Shown here piece by piece: positions 1-8,967 of a DNA stretch of 64,000 nucleotides. The stretch spans positions 806,001-870,000 of the forward strand of contig NZ_JAKFFT010000002.1 in NCBI RefSeq assembly GCF_021502655.1, in the 5' to 3' direction. Made by a program: the position numbers and the translations under genes. Numbering within the stretch: the first letter of the stretch is position 1; every line of letters starts with the position of its first letter. The notes beneath the pieces are model-generated. The model worked only from the letters and a program-made list of their open reading frames with translations. It made no database searches and was not told the origin of the DNA. Source of the DNA: Dyadobacter sp. CY347 (GTDB lineage: Bacteria; Bacteroidota; Bacteroidia; Cytophagales; Spirosomataceae).

Positions 1-875
1 ATAAAGGATTATTTGTTCGATTGGGCAGACCAACCGGAACGGTGCAATTACACGGCGGTTTTAATCATGCAGTGCAATGGGGTGGTAAATCGCCTTACTT
101 CACAGAAAATGGCCAGATGCCGAATGGTCTTGATAAGTATTGGTATGTGATTACAGGCTTTAAGCCAAAAGGGAAGTTGAAAGATGTTTCATCCTTCGAC
201 AATACGAACCGAATCGGAAATCATGTAGCTAGTCTTGACTTCGGCTTGGAGCTCAATTTTGAATCTGTTAACATACTTTTCTATCGTCAAAATCTGATCG
301 AAGACGGTTCGCTTTTTTATCTGAATAATTTAAAGGACGGCTTAAATGGCATAACCTTTAAAATGAAAAACAGCGAAGGTAAAGGCTTTTCGATTGACAG
401 AATGACCTTTGAGCTGCTGTATACCAAAAGCCAGGGAGGCAGTGAAGCCGTAGATGGGAATAGCATTCGGGGGAAAGACGATTACTTTAACAATGGCCAG
501 GTAAGGGACGGTTGGTCCTACTATGGAAGGGGGATTGGGACACCTTTCATTACTCCGCAATCGGAAAACAACTGGCCCAGATACGCAGATTTTTTCACCA
601 ATAACAACCGTGTTTGGGTGATACATTCAGGGATGAAGGGGAAGGTAGGCAGTGCTTTGTGGACTTCCAAACTGTCCCTATCGAGCAACGAGGGAACTTA
701 CGATGTCAAATTGCCAAACAAGATGTACCAGTTTTCGGGCATTGTCGGTCTTGAAAAGCAAGTGGAATGGTTGGGCGGCTCTGTCATAAAAGGCGCAGTT
801 TCCGCTGATGCCGGCGAGTTTTTCGACGATGCCTTCGGACTGATGCTCTCAATCCGAAAGAATCTGTCGTTTTAA
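1..875 (+). CDS. Wzi-like capsule assembly outer-membrane protein, C-terminal part (cut by window edge)
   Basis: The frame is open back to the first bases, so only the last ~290 residues are visible; the TTG at 21 is an internal codon, not the start. The visible part aligns closely with the 503-aa Wzi-like protein encoded at 18286-19797: both have GGFNH-VQWGG, DYWYV or KYWYV, NRIGNH or NRVGNH, FYRQ, DGSL and RDNYFN-type blocks in the same order. Wzi-family proteins are outer-membrane beta-barrels that help hold capsule or exopolysaccharide on the cell surface. It ends one base from the convergent rfbD gene. The polysaccharide region therefore probably extends left of the window. The family assignment rests on the paralogue and on the known family pattern; the substrate is unknown. 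Confidence 0.75.
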   Translation, partial: KGLFVRLGRPTGTVQLHGGFNHAVQWGGKSPYFTENGQMPNGLDKYWYVITGFKPKGKLKDVSSFDNTNRIGNHVASLDFGLELNFESVNILFYRQNLIEDGSLFYLNNLKDGLNGITFKMKNSEGKGFSIDRMTFELLYTKSQGGSEAVDGNSIRGKDDYFNNGQVRDGWSYYGRGIGTPFITPQSENNWPRYADFFTNNNRVWVIHSGMKGKVGSALWTSKLSLSSNEGTYDVKLPNKMYQFSGIVGLEKQVEWLGGSVIKGAVSADAGEFFDDAFGLMLSIRKNLSF

Positions 876-876
876 A

Positions 877-1740
877 TTATTGTTGTTCAACTGACAGCCT
901 TTGCAAACATTCTGCAAGGCTGTCTCTCCAGTAAGGGATAGATATCCCGAATGTTGTTTTAATTTTCGTCTTATCCATTACCGAATAAGCCGGGCGGACA
1001 GCCTTGGTAACATATTCCGAAGTCTTAACCGGGTTCAGCCTCACTTGTGTTCCGCTAATATCAAAAACAGCCTTAGCGAAATCATACCACGAAGTGACAC
1101 CTTCGTTACTATAATGGTAAATGCCGTATTCCGTACTGCCTGATTCAATGATATCCAGAATCGCACCAGCCAGATCAATAGCGTAAGTAGGAGAGCCCAC
1201 CTGATCAACAATCACGCCAAGCTGGTCTCTTTCTTTGCCCAGCCTCAGCATTGTTTTTACAAAATTATTGCCATACTCCGAATACAACCAGCTCGTACGC
1301 AGCGTGAAGTGTTCAGGCAAAATTTCCGCAATGGCTGCCTCACCTTCAAGCTTGGTCAATCCGTAAATATTTTCTGGTTCCACTGGATCTGTTTCAGTTA
1401 ACAGGCCTGTTACATTGCCTTTAAAAACGAAGTCGGTGGAAACGTGAACGAGCTTCGCGCCATGTGCGGCACAGGCTCTCGCGATGTTAGCAGCCCCATC
1501 CCGGTTCACTTTTCGGCAGATTTCCTGCTCGTCTTCGGCTTTGTCTACGGCAGTGTAGGCGGCGCAGTTAATGACGAAGGAAGGGTTTTCAACTGAGAAT
1601 AATTTATTGAGAAGCGCTTCATCTAATATGTTGCCATCCTGTTCTGATGGGAACGATATGTCTGTAATGCTTCTTTCAGTCGCTACTTTTTTCAGGCAAC
1701 TACCCAGTTGGCCCGAGGCGCCTAATACTACTATTCTCAT
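877..1740 (-). CDS. rfbD: dTDP-4-dehydrorhamnose reductase (RmlD)
   Basis: A 287-aa short-chain dehydrogenase that reduces dTDP-4-keto-L-rhamnose to dTDP-L-rhamnose, the last step of activated rhamnose synthesis in the cytoplasm. The NAD(P)-binding GASGQLG motif sits at residues 7-13, STDFVF at about 101-106 and the catalytic YGLTK pair (Y126, K130) after it; length is normal for the family. The rmlA, rmlB and rmlC partners are not in the window, so the gene stands apart from the rest of the pathway. It converges with the Wzi-like gene on its left, and an excellent Bacteroidota-type promoter lies 26 bp upstream of its ATG. The product could supply rhamnose to either polysaccharide locus. Confidence 0.93.
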   Translation of the reverse strand: MRIVVLGASGQLGSCLKKVATERSITDISFPSEQDGNILDEALLNKLFSVENPSFVINCAAYTAVDKAEDEQEICRKVNRDGAANIARACAAHGAKLVHVSTDFVFKGNVTGLLTETDPVEPENIYGLTKLEGEAAIAEILPEHFTLRTSWLYSEYGNNFVKTMLRLGKERDQLGVIVDQVGSPTYAIDLAGAILDIIESGSTEYGIYHYSNEGVTSWYDFAKAVFDISGTQVRLNPVKTSEYVTKAVRPAYSVMDKTKIKTTFGISIPYWRDSLAECLQRLSVEQQ

Positions 1741-1766
1741 GTATCCTTGTTGAAAAACGTTCGAGA

Positions 1767-1796
1767 CAAAGATAGGGAATGAAGGAGCTTAGCAAA
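1767..1796 (-). promoter_or_regulatory. Bacteroidota-type promoter of rfbD
   Basis: On the minus strand TTTG (1796-1793) is followed after 18 bp by TATCTTTG (1774-1767), matching the -33 TTTG and -7 TAnnTTTG boxes used by the primary sigma factor of Bacteroidota. The ATG of rfbD is 26 bp further on. The -33 box abuts the stop codon of the neighbouring T9SS protein gene. Confidence 0.65.
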
Positions 1797-1797
1797 A

Positions 1798-2988
1798 TTA
1801 TTTATTGATAATAAGCTTTTTTGAAGTAATAATTCCGTCCAAATTTTCCATGCTTAATAGGTAGATGCCAGAAGAAAGTAACCGAACATCAATTCCTCTG
1901 TCTGCCGACTTCGCCTCGATCCATCTTTTTCCAGTTAGGTCCTGGATCACAATGCGTCTGACGCGCTCAAAATTTACACCCTGAACAAAAATGCGATCAC
2001 TAGCAGGGTTAGGATATATACTAATAGACACCTCTTCTACTTGACCAAATTTTACAATTATCGGCTTACGGGTAACAGTTCCTTCCGGGAAAGTAGTCCT
2101 TAAACGATAAAAGTTTTTGCCCGTGGCGGGATTTATGTCTTCCGCAAAATATCGGGATGAAACCGAATTGACAGCTTCCACACTAGCCACCTGCTCCCAG
2201 CTCGTGCTGTCAGTACTTTTTTCCACAGTGTATTCAATTGCCGTTAGAGAGTCTGTATTCCATTCTAAATTAATTCTTTGGTTATCTGCGCTTCCACTGA
2301 AACTCGTAGTGGCTAACGCTGGTGCCGCGGCAGTTGACGCTGGATCGGCGCCAAACGTGTACACGTTGTACGTGTTTGGCACAATGGGAAGATTTGTAGT
2401 GATGGACCCACTGCTGTGGGAGCTTTGACCTCCTAAAATAGACGTCGCATCATAAGTAGATGCAATTTTTACCCATTTCTTTCCATCCCACCCGACAATG
2501 TATAACCTTGTCAGGTTTCCGTTGTTCAGCAATTGGGCTATCCCACTCTGGCTATCCCAAGTCAGGGTAATTCTGGTTTTCGTGCTACCATTAATATCCC
2601 AATACTCTTTTGTTGATATAACCTTCACTGCCGCTTCCTTTTGTGATGTTGGAAACGGAGCGCCTAAGGGCAATGGCCCATAATTTCCTCCTTTGGGATT
2701 GCTAGTGACCGCCACACTTGGGTTTGCAGCATAATAGGCTCCCAAAGTTCCGTCCGCACTAACTGCAAATGGTCTAAATCGTCCATTGTCTCCAACTGGG
2801 AATGTAAAACGAGACGCTCCTGAAACCTGAACATAGCCATCAACGTAGTAACTTGTAATGGAAGAGGTGCTGACGAATTTTACCTTTCCAATGGGACTTT
2901 TCCGCTCAGCAGAGATATGGCCAGCTGATTGTGCTTCACAAAAGTTGTGGTATGCAAATATGATTAGGATGAACAAAAGCTTTTTCAT
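1798..2988 (-). CDS. Secreted protein with type IX secretion sorting domain
   Basis: 396 residues. A signal peptide (residues 1-20, KKLLFILIIF core, ending EAQS) leads into a domain at about 28-215 that is clearly homologous to the N-terminal domain of the giant repeat protein at 4909-8940: both carry SPIGKV or SPVGLV, DGYV, FPVG, RPFA, GAYY, WDING, LTW, IVGW and SGSITT blocks in order. A fibronectin-III-like segment follows (about 228-312, with EYTVEKS and NFYRLR). The C-terminal ~75 residues, from YPNPASD to the final KKLIINK, form a T9SS type A sorting domain, so the protein should be exported through the outer membrane and anchored or released there. The function of the N-terminal domain is unknown. 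The gene stands alone between rfbD and a strong terminator. Confidence 0.85.
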   Translation of the reverse strand: MKKLLFILIIFAYHNFCEAQSAGHISAERKSPIGKVKFVSTSSITSYYVDGYVQVSGASRFTFPVGDNGRFRPFAVSADGTLGAYYAANPSVAVTSNPKGGNYGPLPLGAPFPTSQKEAAVKVISTKEYWDINGSTKTRITLTWDSQSGIAQLLNNGNLTRLYIVGWDGKKWVKIASTYDATSILGGQSSHSSGSITTNLPIVPNTYNVYTFGADPASTAAAPALATTSFSGSADNQRINLEWNTDSLTAIEYTVEKSTDSTSWEQVASVEAVNSVSSRYFAEDINPATGKNFYRLRTTFPEGTVTRKPIIVKFGQVEEVSISIYPNPASDRIFVQGVNFERVRRIVIQDLTGKRWIEAKSADRGIDVRLLSSGIYLLSMENLDGIITSKKLIINK

Positions 2989-3024
2989 TCCAATAAATAT
3001 TACAATTGTAGAACTATTATACTA

Positions 3025-3032
3025 CAAATATA
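3025..3032 (-). promoter_or_regulatory. Candidate -7 element of the T9SS protein gene
   Basis: Minus-strand TATATTTG matches TAnnTTTG and lies 36 bp upstream of the ATG at 2988. No clear TTTG -33 box stands at the right distance, so this is only a candidate. Confidence 0.35.
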
Positions 3033-3053
3033 AAATAAACTATGTAGAAAAAG

Positions 3054-3086
3054 TAGTATAAATTCATATTTGTAGAATTTATACTA
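3054..3086. repeat. Perfect 12-bp AT-rich inverted repeat
   Basis: TAGTATAAATTC (3054-3065) and GAATTTATACTA (3075-3086) are exact reverse complements around a 9-bp spacer. A second exact 10-bp pair overlaps it: CTACAAATAT (3022-3031) with ATATTTGTAG (3066-3075). The block lies between the candidate promoter at 3025 and the terminator at 3092, so it could be an operator or an alternative secondary structure; the role is unknown. Confidence 0.5.
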
Positions 3087-3091
3087 TTACG

Positions 3092-3154
3092 TTTAAAAAG
3101 AGAGGCCCCTGATTTTTGGTTGTCACACCAAAATCAGGGGCCTCTCTTTTTAAA
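3092..3154 (-). terminator. Very strong hairpin terminator after the WcaJ-like gene
   Basis: A 29-nt left arm (3092-3120) pairs with a 28-nt right arm (3127-3154) with a single one-base difference (five T against four) and a 6-nt loop. The central stem is GC-rich (AGAGGCCCCTGAT) and both ends carry A/T tracts, so it could stop transcription from either side. It begins 13 bp past the stop of the sugar-phosphate transferase. Confidence 0.8.
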
Positions 3155-3167
3155 TTTGCGCAATCGC

Positions 3168-4571
3168 TTATTGCCCTCTCCCTAAAACCATTACTTGGAC
3201 TGTTCGAAATATTAATTGCACATCGTCGAAAACACTATATGTTTTAAGGTATTGCAAGTCATATCTAAGACGCTCTACATTCTTAGCGACAGTATCAGCA
3301 TAGCCCACATTGATCTGACCAATGGATGTGATACCGGGCTTCACTGTAAGCAACCTCTGAAATTCATGCGGTGCCGCTTCCATGAGCATATCGACGTCAT
3401 ATTTGTAAAGTGGCCTGGGACCTACCACGGACATTTCACCTTTCAGCACATTAATGAACTGAGGAAGTTCATCCAGTCTTGATTTTCTTAACATCCGCCC
3501 AATCGGCGTTATGCGAGGATCACCATCCCCCTGTGAATGCTGCAGCCCCATTTTATCGGCATCAACATACATGCTTCTAAACTTGTAAATAAAGAACATT
3601 TCTCCCCAGCGCCCTGAACGCTGCTGTTTGAAAAACACTGGACCGGGTGAGCTGATTTTAATTGCAGCCCAAACGAGGAAGAATATGGGTGCACCCAGCA
3701 CCATAACAATGACAGAAAAAACAAGATCAAAAGTACGTTTCAATGTTTGCTCATTGAAACTGGAAAACGGCTTCGTGTTAACCTGAATGATCGGATACAT
3801 ATCATGGTATTCGATTGTTGCCATGTTAGTCATAAATCCCCGAAAATCAGGAACCAGCCGAATCTGGGTTCGTTGGCGTTCGCCCATCTTGATAACATCC
3901 CGTACCTGATCATCGCTCATCTCTGAAAGACAGCAATACAGGTAATCAAGCTGTTTTTCTTTAACAAGTGTTTCAAGGTCAACAATCTGATCATCCATGT
4001 TCTCCAAGCTGAACATGCCATAAAACCGGTAGCCAAGCTCTTTCCTTTCACCGTAGAATTCTCTGATTAAGGTTGCTAGGTCACCCTTGCCAACTATTGC
4101 ATATCGATTGTAGTTGTATCCAGCCTGCCGGTATAATTTCAAGAACAATACTGCTGTGGCTCTGGAAGCAGTAGACATAATTACAAACAGACCGTAAGTA
4201 ACCAGAAACTGATATCGCGAATATTCTTCTCCTTGTTTGGTAAGGTATAGAAATGCCATCATCGCAGCCCCATGGACTAGCACTGCCTTCAAGAAATTTC
4301 CAAGTTGTGTATTGAAATGATAGGATAAGCGAGTGAAATAATACGTCTTAAGAATATGGATCGTGAATATCCAAACCAGATTTGCAACTAAAAGCAAGTT
4401 TACATAATGATGGGGCAGAACACGTGAGCTGATCTCGAAGCGCAGCAGGTAGGCTATAATGAAGGACAGATTCAGTAGGAAAACATCTGTCCACAAATGG
4501 GCCTTTGGAAGAAGTCCGGAATAGTGATTTTTCATGATATAACGTTGAGTGTTGATAACTACGCTTTTCAA
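3168..4571 (-). CDS. WcaJ-type undecaprenyl-phosphate sugar phosphotransferase
   Basis: A 467-aa polyprenyl glycosylphosphotransferase that starts polysaccharide synthesis by moving a sugar-1-phosphate (often glucose or galactose) from its nucleotide onto undecaprenyl phosphate at the inner membrane. The N-terminal half has four hydrophobic segments and a CoA-binding-like domain. The C-terminal ~190 residues are the catalytic Bac_transf domain with KRTFDL, SSPGPVFF, KFRSM, the RKSRLDELPQ block and SVVGPRP. A second Met at residue 13 (position 4535) precedes a more usual N terminus (MKNHYSG), so the true start may be there. It is followed by a strong terminator and separated from the main locus by secreted-protein genes. 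It is the only initiating transferase in the window, so it probably serves locus 1 and perhaps locus 2. Confidence 0.9.
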   Translation of the reverse strand: MKSVVINTQRYIMKNHYSGLLPKAHLWTDVFLLNLSFIIAYLLRFEISSRVLPHHYVNLLLVANLVWIFTIHILKTYYFTRLSYHFNTQLGNFLKAVLVHGAAMMAFLYLTKQGEEYSRYQFLVTYGLFVIMSTASRATAVLFLKLYRQAGYNYNRYAIVGKGDLATLIREFYGERKELGYRFYGMFSLENMDDQIVDLETLVKEKQLDYLYCCLSEMSDDQVRDVIKMGERQRTQIRLVPDFRGFMTNMATIEYHDMYPIIQVNTKPFSSFNEQTLKRTFDLVFSVIVMVLGAPIFFLVWAAIKISSPGPVFFKQQRSGRWGEMFFIYKFRSMYVDADKMGLQHSQGDGDPRITPIGRMLRKSRLDELPQFINVLKGEMSVVGPRPLYKYDVDMLMEAAPHEFQRLLTVKPGITSIGQINVGYADTVAKNVERLRYDLQYLKTYSVFDDVQLIFRTVQVMVLGRGQ

Positions 4572-4908
4572 AAATTTTCCATAATAATCCGTGGATTAAT
4601 ACAGAAATGTGCGTCAACCGTCAGGCTTCTAAGCTTCTAACCGCTAGTTGGCCTTAGGATACACAAGTCTAAAACATTTTCAACGAAATTCCAAGTTATC
4701 TTTTTCTTAGATTGACATATCGGGTCCTTTTCGTAATGTGTTAATGTCGAGAGGACAGTCTAGTAAGTGTCAAAAAAATACTTCGTAAAGTGAACTACAA
4801 TTACCACGTCGTTAACATTTAAAATTATATTTAAATATGTAGAAATAATTCGTGTTGGAAGGATGAATTGTCACTACTTTTGTATAGGTATTGACTGTTT
4901 AGATCGAC
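4572..4908. other. Divergent intergenic region, no gene seen
   Basis: 337 bp between the divergent WcaJ-like gene and the giant repeat-protein gene. It is AT-rich with no coding frame that looks real. It holds the candidate promoter of the repeat protein (4855-4882). No convincing promoter for the WcaJ-like gene was found; the closest match on the minus strand is TAGACTTG (4671-4664). Confidence 0.6.
4855..4882 (+). promoter_or_regulatory. Candidate promoter of the giant repeat-protein gene
   Basis: TTG (4855-4857) and TACTTTTG (4875-4882) are 17 bp apart and fit the Bacteroidota -33/-7 pattern. The ATG follows 26 bp after the -7 box. Confidence 0.5.
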
Positions 4909-7900
4909 ATGGAAAAATATTACAGACTGTTTTTTATAATACTAATAGCGTTTCAAGTTTCAGATTGTGCCCTATACGCTCAAAAAGATCTAATTGTTGA
5001 AGCTTCCCGCATATCGCCTGTTGGCTTGGTTAGCTATGCTTCGGGGGTTAAGCTATCTGATATAGGCAATTCGAAGCATATAGATGGATATGTGAAGACT
5101 TACGGAGATGAGCATTTCATTTTTCCGGTAGGGCATCATAATGTTTACAGGCCTTTTGCAGCCGAAAGTGCCGGGACATACGGCGCTTACTATGAAGAAA
5201 ATCCAAGCTTGATATCCTTGCAAGGTATAGGACCCTTTAGCATAAACGCAAAGGATAGTACTGTAAATAAAATTAGTAGTACCGAATTTTGGGATATAAA
5301 CGGCAACAATGCTAGTAAACTGAGCCTAACCTGGAATCGCGCAAGCAGTATCAAAAACTTGACAGGCGATTCATTATCTAGATTGAGCATCGTCGGTTGG
5401 AATTCATCGACTAACAGATGGGAGTCAATAAGTTCTTCAATAGATGAACTGGCAATTACGGGATGGGTCAGTAATATTGATTCCGGCTCAATAACCACTC
5501 TTCATCGCATCATACCAAACTCCTATGAAATATATTCTTTGGCTTCGCTGAGTACTTCGTCTATACCCCAAAGTTTCGACGGATTACTTGAGAGCATAAA
5601 TTGTGACACAATAAAGGGATGGGCCTGGGACAAAAGTAATCCATTGGCTCACGTTACGGTTGAACTCCTTGATGCTGATGTTGTTATTGCAACCGGTGCT
5701 GCGGTAACCTATCGAGCAGATTTAGAAGGAGCCGGATTGGGGACTGGTCGGTATGGTTTCAGCATTGTTGTTCCGCCTCTTTTAAAAGATGGAAAAGATC
5801 ACAACATTAAACTCAGAGTAAGGAACTCTACTTACACATTACAGAATTCTTTACAAAATCTGAACTGCCCTTACGGGGGCCGCTTGGAAGAAGTGGATTG
5901 TGCTAATTTTAAGGGTTGGGCGTGGAATCCGAACAAGCCAAACATTGAAGGTCTAATTGTTGAGCTGCTCGAGAACAATATTGTATTGGGGTCTACCAAT
6001 GCGAAAATCTACCGTGAAGATCTGGCTGCAAATGGCATTGGTACGGGTTACTATGGATTTCTTCTACCAATACCTCAAAGCTTAAAAAATGGATATGCTC
6101 ATACCGTCAGCATGCATATCAAAGGCACCAATTTTTTCTTAGATGAGTCGCCTAAAACGTTTACGTGCTTTTCTCCTTCTTACGAAGGGGCGCTTGAAAC
6201 GACGAGCTGCAACGAGCTGAAAGGCTGGGCATGGGACAAGAACAACCCTACTGCTGCTGCCTTGACAGTTGAGCTGCTGGATGGTAATGTGGTGGTGGGC
6301 AGCGTCGTGGCCAATGCTTACCGCCAGGACCTGAAAGATTCAGGTAAAGGGACTGGTAATTACGGCTTTACGCTAGCTATGCCGAATGTTTTGAAGGATG
6401 GCCAGCAGCACACGATCACTTTACGGGTGAAGGGTTCCAGCTATAAATTGGCTGGCACGCCGCGGGGTGTAAATTGTGTGATGCCTGCCTTGTACGGCGG
6501 GGCCCTTGAGTCGGCAACCTGCACAGAGATCAAAGGTTGGGCCTGGAACCAGAACTACCCGTCCAAAACGGTAAGTGTAGAATTGATCGAGGGCAGTACG
6601 GTCCTAGCAACGTCGGTCGCCAGCATTTTCCGTCAGGACCTTGATACATTGGGCACGGGCAACTATGGCTTCGTTATTGCTTCGCCAAGCATTTTACGTG
6701 ACGGTCAGTCCCATTCTGTAAGCGTTCGCATACAGGGTACGAATATCCTTTTAAGTGGTTCACCGAAAATAATAAATTGTGCCATTCCACCTTCTTACGA
6801 AGGGGCACTTGAAACGACGAGCTGCAATGAGCTGAAAGGCTGGGCATGGGACAAGAACAACCCTACTGCTGCTGCCTTGACAGTCGAGCTGCTGGATGGT
6901 AATGTGGTGGTGGGCAGCGTCGTGGCCAATGCTTACCGCCAGGACCTGAAAGATTCAGGTAAAGGGACTGGTAATTACGGCTTTACGCTAGCCATGCCGA
7001 ATGTTTTGAAGGATGGCCAGCAGCATACGATTACTTTACGGGTGAAGGGTTCCAGCTATAAGCTGGCTGGCACGCCGCGGGGTGTAAATTGTGTGATGCC
7101 TGCATTGTACGGCGGGGCCCTTGAATCGGCAACCTGCACAGAGATCAAAGGTTGGGCCTGGAACCAGAACTACCCGTCCAAAACGGTAAGTGTAGAATTG
7201 ATCGAGGGCAGTACGGTCCTAGCAACATCGGTTGCCAACATTTTCCGTCAGGACCTTGATACATTGGGCACGGGCAACTATGGCTTCGTTATTGCTTCGC
7301 CAAGCATTTTACGTGACGGTCAGTCCCATTCTGTCAGCGTTCGCATACAGGGTACGAATATCCTTTTAAGTGGTTCACCGAAAATAATAAATTGTGCCAT
7401 TCCACCTTCTTACGAAGGGGCACTTGAAACGACGAGCTGCAATGAGCTGAAAGGCTGGGCATGGGACAAGAACAATCCTACTGCTGCTGCCTTGACAGTC
7501 GAGCTGCTGGATGGTAATGTGGTGGTGGGCAGCGTCGTGGCCAATGCTTACCGCCAGGACCTGAAAGATTCAGGTAAAGGGACTGGTAATTACGGCTTTA
7601 CGCTAGCCATGCCGAATGTTTTGAAGGATGGCCAGCAGCATACGATTACTTTACGGGTGAAGGGTTCCAGCTATAAGCTGGCTGGCACGCCGCGGGGTGT
7701 AAATTGTGTGATGCCTGCATTGTACGGCGGGGCCCTTGAATCGGCAACCTGCACAGAGATCAAAGGTTGGGCCTGGAACCAGAACTACCCGTCCAAAACG
7801 GTAAGTGTAGAATTGATCGAGGGCAGTACGGTCCTAGCAACATCGGTTGCCAACATTTTCCGTCAGGACCTTGATACATTGGGCACGGGCAACTATGGCT

Positions 7901-8940
7901 TCGTTATTGCTTCGCCAAGCATTTTACGTGACGGTCAGTCCCATTCTGTCAGCGTTCGCATACAGGGTACGAATATCCTTTTAAGTGGTTCACCGAAAAT
8001 AATAAATTGTGCCATTCCACCTTCTTACGAAGGGGCACTTGAAACGACGAGCTGCAATGAGCTGAAAGGCTGGGCATGGGACAAGAACAATCCTACTGCT
8101 GCTGCCTTGACAGTCGAGCTGCTGGATGGTAATGTGGTGGTGGGCAGCGTCGTGGCCAATGCTTACCGCCAGGACCTGAAAGATTCAGGTAAAGGGACTG
8201 GTAATTACGGCTTTACGCTAGCCATGCCGAATGTTTTGAAGGATGGCCAGCAGCACACGATCACTTTAAGGGTGAAGGGTTCCAGCTATAAGCTGGCTGG
8301 CACGCCGCGGGGTGTAAATTGTGTGATGCCTGCATTGTACGGCGGGGCCCTTGAATCGGCAAGCTGCACAGAGATCAAAGGTTGGGCCTGGAACCAGAAC
8401 TACCCGTCCAAAACGGTAAGTGTAGAATTGATCGAGGGCAGTACGGTCCTAGCAACTTCGGTTGCCAGCATTTTCCGTCAGGACCTTGATACATTGGGCA
8501 CGGGCAACTATGGCTTCGTTATTGCTTCCCCAAGCATTTTACGCAACGGCCAGTCCCATTCTGTCAGCATTCGTATAAAGGGCACGAGCATACTTTTGGG
8601 TGGCTCGCCCATAGTAGTTAATTGCCCATCATCCGCACGAATGTCGAGTATCGCAACTGCTGAACCGCAAATTGATTTAGAAAAATCTTTGAGCTTGACA
8701 ATATCGCCTAATCCGAATACTGGGAGCTTTAAATGTATATTAAATTTAAGTAACCATACGAAAGCAAAGCTAGTTATACGGAACATTGCCGGGACCGAAG
8801 TATGGAAACAGCAAGTTGTTGGATTGGGTGGAGAACAATACCAAGAAATCAATCTGAATATAGAGAGTGCAGGTATTTACATCGTGACTCTTGAAATTGG
8901 TGGGCAAATTATAAGCAAAAGAATGGTAGTTCTAAAATAG
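4909..8940 (+). CDS. Giant T9SS-sorted modular repeat protein (possible adhesin or matrix protein)
   Basis: 1343 residues. A signal peptide (1-25, ending LYAQ) is followed by a ~195-residue domain shared with the T9SS protein at 1798-2988. Ten modules of ~100 residues then run from about residue 223 to 1239. Each has the pattern LE..xC...KGWAW(D/N)...VEL(L/I)...(Y/F)R(Q/E/A)DL...GTG.YGF...LKDG..H...R(V/I).G...C, with one Cys at each end that could form a disulfide. Modules 1-2 are diverged; modules 3-10 are four copies of an A+B pair. The last ~80 residues form a T9SS type A sorting domain (SPNPNTGSF to KRMVVLK), so the protein should be displayed on or released from the surface. The module resembles, from memory, an uncharacterised repeat in secreted Bacteroidota proteins; I cannot name a family. 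Binding to polysaccharide or surfaces is inference from the architecture and the polysaccharide neighbours. Confidence 0.85.
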   Translation: MEKYYRLFFIILIAFQVSDCALYAQKDLIVEASRISPVGLVSYASGVKLSDIGNSKHIDGYVKTYGDEHFIFPVGHHNVYRPFAAESAGTYGAYYEENPSLISLQGIGPFSINAKDSTVNKISSTEFWDINGNNASKLSLTWNRASSIKNLTGDSLSRLSIVGWNSSTNRWESISSSIDELAITGWVSNIDSGSITTLHRIIPNSYEIYSLASLSTSSIPQSFDGLLESINCDTIKGWAWDKSNPLAHVTVELLDADVVIATGAAVTYRADLEGAGLGTGRYGFSIVVPPLLKDGKDHNIKLRVRNSTYTLQNSLQNLNCPYGGRLEEVDCANFKGWAWNPNKPNIEGLIVELLENNIVLGSTNAKIYREDLAANGIGTGYYGFLLPIPQSLKNGYAHTVSMHIKGTNFFLDESPKTFTCFSPSYEGALETTSCNELKGWAWDKNNPTAAALTVELLDGNVVVGSVVANAYRQDLKDSGKGTGNYGFTLAMPNVLKDGQQHTITLRVKGSSYKLAGTPRGVNCVMPALYGGALESATCTEIKGWAWNQNYPSKTVSVELIEGSTVLATSVASIFRQDLDTLGTGNYGFVIASPSILRDGQSHSVSVRIQGTNILLSGSPKIINCAIPPSYEGALETTSCNELKGWAWDKNNPTAAALTVELLDGNVVVGSVVANAYRQDLKDSGKGTGNYGFTLAMPNVLKDGQQHTITLRVKGSSYKLAGTPRGVNCVMPALYGGALESATCTEIKGWAWNQNYPSKTVSVELIEGSTVLATSVANIFRQDLDTLGTGNYGFVIASPSILRDGQSHSVSVRIQGTNILLSGSPKIINCAIPPSYEGALETTSCNELKGWAWDKNNPTAAALTVELLDGNVVVGSVVANAYRQDLKDSGKGTGNYGFTLAMPNVLKDGQQHTITLRVKGSSYKLAGTPRGVNCVMPALYGGALESATCTEIKGWAWNQNYPSKTVSVELIEGSTVLATSVANIFRQDLDTLGTGNYGFVIASPSILRDGQSHSVSVRIQGTNILLSGSPKIINCAIPPSYEGALETTSCNELKGWAWDKNNPTAAALTVELLDGNVVVGSVVANAYRQDLKDSGKGTGNYGFTLAMPNVLKDGQQHTITLRVKGSSYKLAGTPRGVNCVMPALYGGALESASCTEIKGWAWNQNYPSKTVSVELIEGSTVLATSVASIFRQDLDTLGTGNYGFVIASPSILRNGQSHSVSIRIKGTSILLGGSPIVVNCPSSARMSSIATAEPQIDLEKSLSLTISPNPNTGSFKCILNLSNHTKAKLVIRNIAGTEVWKQQVVGLGGEQYQEINLNIESAGIYIVTLEIGGQIISKRMVVLK
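6181..8640 (+). repeat. Four tandem 615-bp coding repeats
   Basis: Units begin at 6181, 6796, 7411 and 8026, exactly 615 bp (205 codons) apart, and are almost identical at the DNA level, including at silent positions. Copies 2 and 3 are the most alike. Copy 4 diverges in its last ~120 bp (CGCAACGGC for CGTGACGGT, and GGCACGAGC). The homology extends a few bases left into CTTCT. Such identity implies recent duplication or gene conversion, and assemblies of short reads may miscount the copies. Confidence 0.95.
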
Positions 8941-8967
8941 CTGAATGCTAAACATCCTCTGGGTAAG

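Noticed and set aside
6181..8640. Tandem repeats read as a CRISPR array or mobile element
   Set aside because: The units are 615 bp, in frame, contiguous without spacers and entirely coding.
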